Shown here: in pieces, positions 45,757-53,281 of the stretch
How positions within the stretch are numbered: the first letter of the stretch is position 1
Layout: every line of letters begins with the position of its first letter
Source: Azoarcus sp. KH32C
GTDB taxonomy: Bacteria; Pseudomonadota; Gammaproteobacteria; Burkholderiales; Rhodocyclaceae
Length of the DNA: 64,000 nt
Reading direction: 5' to 3'
Assembly: GCF_000349945.1 (NCBI RefSeq)
Contig: NC_020548.1
Location: 124,001-188,000, forward strand
Made by a program: the position numbers and the translations under genes
Notes under the pieces: generated by a model
What the model saw: only the letters and a program-made list of their open reading frames with translations
Told to the model about the DNA's origin: nothing
Databases searched by the model: none

Positions 45757-46694
45757 GCGCTTGCCACCGTCGTGCCCTCGGCCGGCGCACCTTCGCGACG
45801 GCGGCGGCCGCCTTCGCGGCGACCGCGCGCACCGTCGGAGCCCGGAGCGGGCTGCTCGCGGAAGCGGCGGATCCAGCGTGCGCAATCGGGGTCGTGGCCC
45901 ATCATGACGTCGGCCGCCATGCATGCCTTCACGATTTCAGTGTGCAGCGGGTTGGTGATCGCCGAGGTCATGCCAGAGGCGATCGCCATGGTCAGGAAGG
46001 CTGCGTTGATGCCCTCGCGCTGGGGCAGGCCGAAGCTCACGTTGGATGCGCCGCAGGTGGTGTTCACCTTGAGCTCGGTGCGCAGGCGGTGCACCAGCTT
46101 CATCACCTGGACACCGGCGAGATTCACCGCGCCGATCGGCATCACCAGCGGGTCGACCACCACGTCGCAGGCCGGGATGCCGTAGTCGGCCGCGCGCTCG
46201 ACGATCTTCTTGGCGATGCGGAAGCGCTCGTCCGGATCCTGCGAGATGCCCGTCTCGTCGTTGGAGATGGCGACCACCGCGGCGCCGTATTTCTTCACCA
46301 GCGGCAGCACCGCCTCCAGGCGGTCTTCCTCGCCGGTGACCGAATTCACCAGCGCCTTGCCCTTGTAGACCGCGAGCCCCGCTTCCAGCGCCGAAACCAT
46401 CGAGGAATCGATGCACAGCGGAAGATCGGTGATCCCCTGCACGATCTGCACCACCTTGGCCAGGATACCCGGCTCGTCGGCGAGCGGGATGCCGGCGTTG
46501 ACGTCCAGCAGGTGGGCGCCGGCCTCGACCTGCGCGATGGCGTCGGCCACCACGCGGCTGAAGTCGCCGGCCGCCATTTCGGCGGCGAGAATCTTGCGGC
46601 CCGTGGGGTTGATACGTTCGCCGATGATGGCGAACGGACGGTCGAAGCCGATCGCAATTTCCTTGGTGGCAGAGCTGATGATCGTGTCGGTCAT
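45753..46694 (-). CDS. MtrH-like methyltetrahydrofolate:corrinoid methyltransferase
   Basis: 313 residues of the pterin-binding (DHPS-like) TIM-barrel family: FAIIGERINPTGRKILAAEM, GAHLLDVNAGIPLADEP, LCIDSSMVSALEAGL, and LKVNTTCGASNVSFGLPQ. In this setting it should transfer the methyl group from the methylated corrinoid protein to tetrahydrofolate. The C-terminal 35 residues are a low-complexity, basic tail (GARGRREGGRRRREGAPAEG) outside the barrel. Its start overlaps the MetF stop by four bases, and its stop overlaps the RACo start, so the three are translationally coupled. Confidence 0.88.
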   Translation of the reverse strand: MTDTIISSATKEIAIGFDRPFAIIGERINPTGRKILAAEMAAGDFSRVVADAIAQVEAGAHLLDVNAGIPLADEPGILAKVVQIVQGITDLPLCIDSSMVSALEAGLAVYKGKALVNSVTGEEDRLEAVLPLVKKYGAAVVAISNDETGISQDPDERFRIAKKIVERAADYGIPACDVVVDPLVMPIGAVNLAGVQVMKLVHRLRTELKVNTTCGASNVSFGLPQREGINAAFLTMAIASGMTSAITNPLHTEIVKACMAADVMMGHDPDCARWIRRFREQPAPGSDGARGRREGGRRRREGAPAEGTTVASA

Positions 46695-47710
46695 GATGCG
46701 GTCCTATGCAGTTGAAGTTTGCGGTCGCGGTCCGGGTACCACGGCGTGCGTCCCGCGAGCACGCCAGAACGTTCGATGATTTCGGGCACCGACTCCTCCT
46801 GGCGGTAGGCCATGAGGTGCACGCCGGAGACCCCCTCGATCTCGCGGATCTCCTGGATCAGGTCGACGCACAGGCGGCGTCCCTCCTGGGCCTGGTTCTC
46901 GGCGCCCGCCATGCGCTTGATGACGCTGTCGGGGATATGGATGCCGGGCACGTTGGTGCGCATCCATTCGGCCGCCTTGGCCGAGCGCAGCGGACCGACG
47001 CCGACGAGGACGAAGACTTTGTCGAGCAGTCCCAGGTCGCGCGCGTGGCGCATGAAGACCCTGAGCCGGGGGACGTCGTAGCAGTACTGGGTCTGGATGA
47101 ACTGGGCACCGGCGGCGACCTTTTTCGCCAGGCGATGCGGCCGCCATTCGTAGGGCTGCACGAAGGGGTTTTCCGCCGCGCCGAGGAACACCCGCGGCGC
47201 GTAGGCGAGCTTGCGGCCGCTCTGGAACTGGTGCTCGTCGCGCATCTTGCGGCCGATCTCAAGCAGGCTCATGCAGTCGAGATCGAACACGGGCTTCGCC
47301 TGCGGGTGATCGCCGGACTGCACGCCGTCGCCGGAGAGGCACATGACGTTGCACACGCCCATCGCCGCGCCGCCGAGGATGTCGCCCTGGATGGCGATGC
47401 GGTTCTTGTCGCGGCAGGAGATCTGCATCACCGGCGCATAGCCGATGCGGGTCAGCAGCGCGCACACCGCGACGCTCGACATATGGCAGTTGGCGCCGCT
47501 GCCGTCGGTCGCGTTGATCGCGTCGACATAGCCGTCGAACACGCGAGCGCGGCGGTAGACCTCCTCGGGATCGGCGGAGTCGGGCGGTTCGAGCTCCGTC
47601 GTCACCGCGAAGGAGCCTGCGCGCAGCACGCGCTCCAAGCGGCCCGGCGAGGTATGTCCGGGGAGAATCGGCAGCGGATAGCCGGGTACCGGCTCGTCTT
47701 CGAAGATCAT
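46691..47710 (-). CDS. Methylenetetrahydrofolate reductase family (MetF-like)
   Basis: 339 residues. SFAVTTELEPPDSADPEEVY begins the MetF barrel, and MCLSGDGVQSGDHPQAKPVF, GAQFIQTQYCYDVPRLRVFM and VFVLVGVGPLRSAKAAEWM follow. It is shorter at the C-terminus than animal enzymes and of the bacterial/acetogen type paired with MetV. The enzyme interconverts methyl- and methylene-THF; in this pathway it would run in the oxidative direction. The next gene encodes the MetV-like partner; both starts overlap the preceding stops (ATGA). It is probably not the methionine-biosynthesis MetF. Confidence 0.9.
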   Translation of the reverse strand: MIFEDEPVPGYPLPILPGHTSPGRLERVLRAGSFAVTTELEPPDSADPEEVYRRARVFDGYVDAINATDGSGANCHMSSVAVCALLTRIGYAPVMQISCRDKNRIAIQGDILGGAAMGVCNVMCLSGDGVQSGDHPQAKPVFDLDCMSLLEIGRKMRDEHQFQSGRKLAYAPRVFLGAAENPFVQPYEWRPHRLAKKVAAGAQFIQTQYCYDVPRLRVFMRHARDLGLLDKVFVLVGVGPLRSAKAAEWMRTNVPGIHIPDSVIKRMAGAENQAQEGRRLCVDLIQEIREIEGVSGVHLMAYRQEESVPEIIERSGVLAGRTPWYPDRDRKLQLHRTAS

Positions 47711-48183
47711 GCCTGCACCTCTGCCTTGCGCGCCGCGGCACGCTCGCGCGCGACCTTGAGCCACGACGAACGCCCTTCCAGGCGGCGATCGACCGGTTTC
47801 TGCACCACGTGGATCTGCTGCCCGGTGATGTGCATGCGCCGGCTGCCGGCAAAGGCCTCGACCCACACACATTTCATGTCGGGCCTGACTTCGCAGTGGC
47901 CGTTTGCGCGCACGCCGCCACAGGGGCCGTTTCGCAGGTTCTTGGGACAGTTCATCGAGCACGACATCCCGGTCGAGCTCAAGGCGCACTGCCCGCACAT
48001 CTTGCAATCGAAGAGGAAGCCCTTGACCGAGCGCTCGAAGGCCGCGACCGGCTTCTCCATCCGCTGATAGCCGATGCGCGACCACAGCGGATCGAGCGCG
48101 ACGAAGGCCTTCTCGAACAGGGTGTAGAAGATTTCCAGGCCGCGCGCGTGACGCACGGACCAGCGCCGAACTGCGTACATCAT
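47707..48183 (-). CDS. MetV-like cysteine-rich partner of MetF (MTHFR C-terminal domain)
   Basis: 158 residues with a cysteine cluster: CKMCGQCALSSTGMSCSMNC followed by CGGVRANGHCEVRPDMKC. This arrangement characterises the MTHFR-C family (MetV) that pairs with MetF in acetogens such as Moorella and Acetobacterium, where it is needed for the reductase complex and binds metal or an iron-sulfur cluster. The N-terminal part (EIFYTLFEKAFVALDPLWSR) is helical. Its presence suggests that this reductase uses an acceptor other than NADH alone. The start 48183 overlaps the upstream stop. Confidence 0.82.
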   Translation of the reverse strand: MMYAVRRWSVRHARGLEIFYTLFEKAFVALDPLWSRIGYQRMEKPVAAFERSVKGFLFDCKMCGQCALSSTGMSCSMNCPKNLRNGPCGGVRANGHCEVRPDMKCVWVEAFAGSRRMHITGQQIHVVQKPVDRRLEGRSSWLKVARERAAARKAEVQA

Positions 48184-48515
48184 TGTTCTCCTGGTTGTTC
48201 TACAGCGCTGCGGGCGGCAAGTTCGTCGATGCCCCTGGCGCGGATCAGCCGTTCCAGATCGGCGTCGCTGTATTGGCCTTCGAGCCGTGCAACTTCCTGC
48301 CGGACCTCGTCGTCGATCTCGTCGCCGCACGCCCGCTCGCGACGCTGCCAATCGGCGAGATAGGCGTCGGAGCTGCCGCGGCCGGCGCGCATCGCGGCCC
48401 GATCGACCGCCTCCTGGAAGCGGGACGAGAGCTGGACCTTTGCCGTCTGACGCCCCCGCTTGGCCAGCACCTGGGCTGGAATGTCGCGCCACGAAATGAC
48501 GATCAGGCGTGCCAT
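48180..48515 (-). CDS. Virulence-factor family protein (PF13769-like), unknown role
   Basis: 111 residues (MARLIVISWRDIPAQVLAKR, RFQEAVDRAAMRAGRGSSDA). It matches a small family misleadingly called 'virulence factor' that recurs in corrinoid/one-carbon operons of proteobacteria. No enzyme motif is visible; charged helices (RRERACGDEIDDEVRQEVAR) suggest a protein-binding adapter. It overlaps DUF1638 upstream by 13 bases and the MetV-like start by four, so it is an integral operon member. Confidence 0.7.
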   Translation of the reverse strand: MARLIVISWRDIPAQVLAKRGRQTAKVQLSSRFQEAVDRAAMRAGRGSSDAYLADWQRRERACGDEIDDEVRQEVARLEGQYSDADLERLIRARGIDELAARSAVEQPGEQ

Positions 48516-49135
48516 GTGATCACTCCCTCATTGGCCTGCTGCAGACTCGTTTCGAGCCCGCCGTAGCCGACGTGCCGGTATTCGAATGCCAACCCCAGCT
48601 TCTGTGCCGCGACCTGTGCCTCTGCGATCAGGGCCTCGTCGGCGCGCTGCGCGAGATACACCAGTCGCCGGTAGTTGCCGAAATACAGCGGGGCGAGCTC
48701 GGGATTGCGATCGAGGCCGAGTCCGCGGATGACGAGGCGCTCGAAATGCCGCAGCAGGAAGTCGGTGAGATAGAAGCTTCCCGGCTCCGCGTCGGCCAGC
48801 GCCGCGAACACGGCGGGTCCGGCGTAGAACTCGTAGCAATGCGCACCGGGGATGCGCTCGACGCCATACTCGTCGAGCACCCGGTCGAGTTCTCCGCCGG
48901 TGCCGCAGTCGCCATAGGCGACCAGCGTCGAGCGATAGCGCCCGCGATTGGCCTCGAGCTTGGCGCGCACCGCCCCCGGGATGCGATCCGGGAAGTTGTG
49001 CAGCTCCGCCGGCAGGCACTGGACCTCCAGCGACGACCACGCGTTGGCCTTGCGCAGCGCGACGATCTCGTGCGCGAGGGCGCCGCAGGCGAGCACCAGC
49101 GTCGCCTCCTCCGTCGTGCCGCGCTCGGGCGCCAT
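48503..49135 (-). CDS. DUF1638 protein, unknown role in corrinoid operon
   Basis: 210 residues. It has Cys and His residues where DUF1638 proteins conserve them: Cys17 (LVLACGALAHEI), Cys40, His46, Cys77 (AYGDCGTGG) and His99-Cys100 (GAHCYEFYAGP). These could bind a metal, corrinoid or tetrahydrofolate, but no reaction is known. The family is regularly found beside MttB-type methyltransferases and their corrinoid proteins. It begins 13 bases after the corrinoid-protein stop. Confidence 0.82.
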   Translation of the reverse strand: MAPERGTTEEATLVLACGALAHEIVALRKANAWSSLEVQCLPAELHNFPDRIPGAVRAKLEANRGRYRSTLVAYGDCGTGGELDRVLDEYGVERIPGAHCYEFYAGPAVFAALADAEPGSFYLTDFLLRHFERLVIRGLGLDRNPELAPLYFGNYRRLVYLAQRADEALIAEAQVAAQKLGLAFEYRHVGYGGLETSLQQANEGVITWHA

Positions 49136-49148
49136 CGCCGTGGGACCG

Positions 49149-49856
49149 TCAGGCGGCCGCGCGCTGGGCGCGGCGGTCGGCGATCAGCGTCTTGGCGGTC
49201 TCGACCGCGACTGCTGCGTCGCGGCAATAGCCGTCCGCCCCCACCGCCTCGCCGAAGGCCTCGTTGAGCGGCGCGCCGCCGACCAGCACGATGTAGTCGT
49301 CGCGGATGCCCTGCTCCTTCATCGTGTCGATGACGACCTTCATGTAGGGCATCGTCGTCGTCAGCAGCGCGGACAGCCCCAGGATGTCGGGCTTGTGCTT
49401 CTCCAGCGCCTCGAGGTAGGTCTCGACCGGGATGTTGATGCCGATGTCGATCACCTCGAAGCCGGCGCCTTCCATCATCATCGCCACCAGGTTCTTGCCG
49501 ATGTCGTGGATGTCGCCCTTCACCGTGCCGATGACGATCTTGCCGATCGGCTCCGCGCCGGTCTCGGCCAGCAGCGGCCGCAGGATTTCCATGCCCCCCT
49601 TCATCGAGCCGGCGGCGAGCAGCACCTCGGGCACGAAGAGGATCCCGTCGCGGAAATCGACGCCGACGATGCGCATGCCTTCGACCAGCACCTCATTGAG
49701 GATCCGATCGGCTCCCCATCCGCGGCTGAGGAAGATGTTGGTCGCCTCTTCGACTTCCTCTTTCAGCCCGTTGTAGAGATCGTCGTGCACCTGAGCGACG
49801 AGTTCGTCATCGTCCAGACTATTAAGGTCCAGGTCGTCTTCGAAATCCTCTGCCAT
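49149..49856 (-). CDS. Corrinoid protein of methyltransferase system (MtbC/MttC-like)
   Basis: 235 residues. An acidic N-terminus (AEDFEDDLDLNSLDDDEL) precedes the helical B12-binding cap (about 20-100, including EVLLAAGSMKGGMEILRPLL). The Rossmann B12 domain carries GDIHDIGKN, with His117 as the predicted lower cobalt ligand. It should accept the methyl group from the MttB-type enzyme at 23.1 kb and deliver it to the MtrH-like protein. It is the first gene of the seven-gene operon. It is divergent from purU across 293 bp. Confidence 0.93.
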   Translation of the reverse strand: MAEDFEDDLDLNSLDDDELVAQVHDDLYNGLKEEVEEATNIFLSRGWGADRILNEVLVEGMRIVGVDFRDGILFVPEVLLAAGSMKGGMEILRPLLAETGAEPIGKIVIGTVKGDIHDIGKNLVAMMMEGAGFEVIDIGINIPVETYLEALEKHKPDILGLSALLTTTMPYMKVVIDTMKEQGIRDDYIVLVGGAPLNEAFGEAVGADGYCRDAAVAVETAKTLIADRRAQRAAA

Positions 49857-50149
49857 TTTCGTTCCCTTTTCGCGGTGGGGTTTTTGGGACAGTTGCCGCC
49901 CGGCGGCCACTGATCTGCGGCGAATGTTAGGCGTCCCCCTACCCCGCGGCAGACCGAGGCGCGACGCATGCATGCCCAGCCGCGACCTGCCGGCCGCGAG
50001 CGAAAACGGTTCGTGAAGGGGAGGTCGCGACGACAGAAGCCCTCGTCGCATGCGGGACAATCCCGGGCGGGTGCACTCCATAAACTCGGCGCGGCACGGT
50101 TCGAGAACGACTCGACCGGCCATTCACCATCCGGGGGAGCACTCCAGAC

Positions 50150-51025
50150 ATGAACATCAAATACGACCCGCAACGGCAGTACATCCTGACCGCGTCCTGC
50201 CCGAGCCGTACCGGAACGGTCGCCAAGGTGTCCGGCTACCTCGCCGAGAATCGCTGCTACATCATGGACATGCAGCAGTTCGACGACGTCCTGACCGATC
50301 GTTTCTTCCTTCGTGCCACCTTCCAGGGCGACGCCGATGCGACGCCCGAGCTGGACCATCTGCGCGAAGGCTTCCTCCCCATCGCCCGCGACGAGGAGAT
50401 GGAATGGGCCATCCACGAGGTCACGCGCAAGCCGCGCGTGCTGCTGATGGTCTCGAAGTTCGACCACTGCCTCGACGACCTTCTGTACCGGACGCGGACC
50501 GGCGAACTCAAGATGGAGATCACCGCGATCGTGTCCAACCACCCGGATCTCGAGGGATTGGCGCGCTGGCACAACATCCCCTACATCCACCTGCCGGTCA
50601 CGAAAGAGACGCGCGCCGAGCAGGAAGCCCGGCTGCTGGAAATCGTCGACGAGACGCAGAGCGAGCTCGTGGTGCTCGCGCGCTACATGCAGATCCTGTC
50701 AGACGATCTCTGCCGGAAGCTGCGCGGGCGCGCGATCAACATCCACCACTCCTTCCTGCCCGGCTTCAAGGGCGCGAAGCCTTACCACCAGGCGCATGCC
50801 CGCGGCGTCAAGCTCACTGGCGCCACGGCGCACTACGTCACCGCGGATCTGGATGAAGGGCCGATCATCGAGCAGATCGTCGAACGCGTCGACCACACGT
50901 TCACGCCGGACATGCTCGCCGCCACCGGGCGCGACTCGGAATGCAAGGCACTCGCCAACGCCGTGCGCTTCCACGTCGAGCACCGCGTGTTCCTGAACGG
51001 CGACAAGACGGTGGTGTTCAAGTAA
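50150..51025 (+). CDS. purU: Formyltetrahydrofolate deformylase
   Basis: 291 residues. An ACT domain at about 8-85 (YILTASCPSRTGTVAKVSGY) is followed by a formyltransferase-type catalytic domain with ALAB-type INIHHSFLPGFKGAKPYHQA and the catalytic Asp at 235 (DLDEGPII). It hydrolyses 10-formyl-THF to formate and THF. In the pathway proposed here it is the exit step for the methyl group, regenerating THF. Divergent from the corrinoid operon. The start at 50150 has GGGGGAGCACTCCAGAC before it. Confidence 0.92.
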   Translation: MNIKYDPQRQYILTASCPSRTGTVAKVSGYLAENRCYIMDMQQFDDVLTDRFFLRATFQGDADATPELDHLREGFLPIARDEEMEWAIHEVTRKPRVLLMVSKFDHCLDDLLYRTRTGELKMEITAIVSNHPDLEGLARWHNIPYIHLPVTKETRAEQEARLLEIVDETQSELVVLARYMQILSDDLCRKLRGRAINIHHSFLPGFKGAKPYHQAHARGVKLTGATAHYVTADLDEGPIIEQIVERVDHTFTPDMLAATGRDSECKALANAVRFHVEHRVFLNGDKTVVFK

Positions 51026-51033
51026 CAAGAAAA

Positions 51034-51059
51034 GGGCGCCGGCGAACCCGCCGGCGCCC
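51034..51059. terminator. Terminator hairpin between purU and the GlxA-type gene
   Basis: GGGCGCCGGCG (51034-51044) pairs with CGCCGGCGCCC (51049-51059) around AACC, between convergent genes. An 11-bp perfect stem with no obvious T-run; on the minus strand it is followed by TTTTCTTG, which helps the regulator gene. Confidence 0.8.
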
Positions 51060-51076
51060 GGCACACCGCCTACTAG

Positions 51077-52090
51077 TTAGTGCTGCACAGCCAGCAGGGT
51101 TGCCGACGGGAGGACCGGTGTCCTGCGAATCTGTACCCGTTCGGCGCTCGGGGGATAGCCGAAGAGACTGCGATAGCACTTCGAGAAGTGAGGGGGCGAC
51201 TGGAAGCCGCAGGCGATGGTGATGTCGAGGATCGACATCGAGGTCTGGAGCAGCAGCTCGCGCGCGCGGCGCAGCCGCAGGTCCAGGTAGTACTTCGTCG
51301 GCACGCAATTGAGGTAGCGCTTGAAGAGGCGCTCGATCTGTCGGCGCGAGATGCCGATCTCGTCGGCCAGTTCGTCGAGCGACAGCGGCTCCTCGATGTT
51401 CGCCTCCATCAGCGACGCGACCTTGAGCAGATTCTCGTGACAGGAGCCGACCTGCGACTGCAGCGGCACGCGCTGGCGGTCGTTGTCGTCGCGAATGCGT
51501 TCGACGATGAACTGCTCGGAGATCGCGGACGCGATCTCATGTCCCAGATGCTCCCGGATGAGGTGCAGCATCAGGTCGAGCGGCGCCACGCCGCCGGAAC
51601 AGGTATAGCGGTCGTAACTGATCGAGAAGAGCTTTTCGGTGAAGCTGATGCCGGGAAATTCTTCGAGGAGGCCCGCCATGTTCTCCCAGTGGATGGCCAC
51701 GCGATGCTTTTCGAGCACGCCGGCCTTGGCGAGCGCGTAACTCCCGGTGCACAAGGAGCCGATCGGAATGTGGCGCTGCGCGAAACGGCGCAGCGCGGCC
51801 AGCAGCGGAGGCGTGACGGCTTCCTTGACCTTGATGCCGCCGCACACGAAAACGATATTGACCGGCCCCATGTCATCGAGCGCCACCGTCGGCGCCATGG
51901 ACATGCCATTGCTGGCGATGGCCGGCTGGCCGTCGAGCGTGACGATCGACCACTGGTACACCTCGCGCCGGCTCAGGTGGTTGGCCATGCGCAGGGGCTC
52001 GATGGCGCTCGAGAGCGCGATCATCGAATAGTTATCGAGCGTAACGAATGCGAAACGATACGTGGGTGCTGCCGTCGTTGCTTCCAACAT
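51077..52090 (-). CDS. GlxA-family AraC regulator, GbdR-like
   Basis: 337 residues. The N-terminal two-thirds is a DJ-1/PfpI-like ligand domain (FAFVTLDNYSMIALSSAIEP, GSLCTGSYALAKAGVLEKHR with the elbow cysteine). The C-terminus is an AraC domain (LSLDELADEIGISRRQIERL, LDITIACGFQSPPHFSKCYR). GbdR of Pseudomonas, which activates glycine betaine and dimethylglycine catabolism, has this architecture. The gene lies among the betaine genes, and its upstream region shares a composite motif with the dimethylglycine dehydrogenase-like promoter. Assignment to a specific ligand is inferred. Confidence 0.87.
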   Translation of the reverse strand: MLEATTAAPTYRFAFVTLDNYSMIALSSAIEPLRMANHLSRREVYQWSIVTLDGQPAIASNGMSMAPTVALDDMGPVNIVFVCGGIKVKEAVTPPLLAALRRFAQRHIPIGSLCTGSYALAKAGVLEKHRVAIHWENMAGLLEEFPGISFTEKLFSISYDRYTCSGGVAPLDLMLHLIREHLGHEIASAISEQFIVERIRDDNDRQRVPLQSQVGSCHENLLKVASLMEANIEEPLSLDELADEIGISRRQIERLFKRYLNCVPTKYYLDLRLRRARELLLQTSMSILDITIACGFQSPPHFSKCYRSLFGYPPSAERVQIRRTPVLPSATLLAVQH

Positions 52091-52218
52091 CGAATTGTCT
52101 CCTTCCAGCCCATTTTCATCGACCGGGAGGGATGCAATCCGGCGCGAACTGTCGCCGGCGCTCCCCCCGAAATTCTTCTTTTATGGGCGCATCTTATGCC
52201 CAAGGGTGGGCCACCCTG

Positions 52219-52255
52219 TTCCAATTGCGACATACTTCGTTCGATATACGCCAAA
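52219..52255 (-). promoter_or_regulatory. Composite motif shared with the dimethylglycine dehydrogenase-like promoter
   Basis: TTCCAATTGCGAC-N17-CGCCAAA (on the plus strand) lies 129-165 bases upstream of the GlxA-type start. The same two blocks with the same 17-base spacing are at 58894-58930, about 125 bases upstream of the other gene in the same orientation. Probably a regulator site. Confidence 0.6.
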
Positions 52256-52380
52256 TATAGACTGAACGCGTTGTCTGCGCGCGTCTCGCGTTGTGCAGGT
52301 GCGACCGCTCCTGGGGTGATGGCTTGTCTGAAAGCGACGGGGCGAAAGTCGAAGTTTCGAGGCCTGCCGAAAAGGCGCGA

Positions 52381-52418
52381 GGGGCGCCGCCACAGGGAAT
52401 CCCCCGCGGTGGCGCCCC
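52381..52418 (-). terminator. Hairpin at the end of the permease operon
   Basis: GGGGCGCC (52381-52388) pairs with GGCGCCCC (52411-52418) with partial inner pairing (CACAGGG/CCCCGCGGTG). It lies 27 bases after the permease stop codon on the minus strand. Confidence 0.55.
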
Positions 52419-52444
52419 CCGGCGCAAGGCTGCGGACGCTGTCG

Positions 52445-53281
52445 TCAGGCCTTCTTCTGGCGCTGCACGCCGAAGCTCTCCGTGATGCGGTCGAGAATGA
52501 TCGCGAGCAGCACGACGGCCAGCCCGGACTCGAAGCCGAGGCCGATGTCGAGCCGCGCGATACTCGTCAGCACGTCGTTGCCCAGACCGCCGGCACCGAC
52601 CATCGACGCGATGATCACCATCGACAGCGCCATCATGATGGTCTGGTTGATCCCGGCCATGATGGAAGGCAGGGCGCCGGGAATCTGCACCTTGAACAGC
52701 AACTGGCGCGCCGTGCAGCCGAAGGTGATGCCCGCCTCGACCTGTTCGCTGTTGACCTGCCGGATGCCGAGATTGGTCAGCCGCACCACCGGCGGCATCG
52801 CGAAGATCACCGTTGCCAGCACGCCGGGCACCTTGCCCAGACCGAACAGCATCGCCGCCGGAATCAGATACACGAAAGCCGGCATGGTCTGCATGAAGTC
52901 GAGGCTGGGGCGCACGAAGGATGCGGCGAGGTTGCTCTTCGCCGTCCAGATGCCGAGCGGCACCCCGACCAGCAGGCTGATCAGGGTCGCCGCAATCACC
53001 AGCGCCAAGGTCGCCATCGTCGCGTCCCAGAAGCCGGTGCCGATGATCACGACCGCGGCAGCGGCACAGAACAGGGCGAAGCGCCACCCGACGCGCCAGA
53101 ACGCGATCCCCGTCAGCACCGCGGCCAGCACCCAGCTGGGAACGAGCAGCAGCCCCTTCTCGACGAGTTCGGTCAGGTTTCCGACGACCGAGCCGATCGC
53201 GCCGAAAGCTCCGTGATCGTTCTCAAGCAGGAAATTGATCGCTTTATCGGCCCACTCGCCGATCGGCAGAAAGTCACGCAT
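52445..53281 (-). CDS. Glycine betaine/proline ABC transporter permease (ProW/OpuAB-like)
   Basis: 278 residues with about six membrane helices. The conserved permease loop is visible in LISLLVGVPLGIWTAKSNLA and VRLTNLGIRQVNSEQVEAGI, with the ATPase-contact EA..G pattern (EAGITFGCTARQLLFKVQIP). It moves quaternary amines through the inner membrane. Its start overlaps the ATPase stop by eight bases. The binding protein partner is not adjacent and is probably the gene at 42.6 kb. Confidence 0.9.
   Translation of the reverse strand: MRDFLPIGEWADKAINFLLENDHGAFGAIGSVVGNLTELVEKGLLLVPSWVLAAVLTGIAFWRVGWRFALFCAAAAVVIIGTGFWDATMATLALVIAATLISLLVGVPLGIWTAKSNLAASFVRPSLDFMQTMPAFVYLIPAAMLFGLGKVPGVLATVIFAMPPVVRLTNLGIRQVNSEQVEAGITFGCTARQLLFKVQIPGALPSIMAGINQTIMMALSMVIIASMVGAGGLGNDVLTSIARLDIGLGFESGLAVVLLAIILDRITESFGVQRQKKA

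Larger units (their letters stand above)
52091..52444. other. 354-bp gap with regulatory elements
   Basis: Between the GlxA-type regulator (start at 52090) and the end of the permease gene. It holds the regulator's ribosome site (AAGGAG), a 7-bp inverted repeat AGGGTGG-G-CCACCCT at 52203-52217, the motif at 52219-52255, and the hairpin at 52381-52418. No gene is recognised. Confidence 0.65.
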
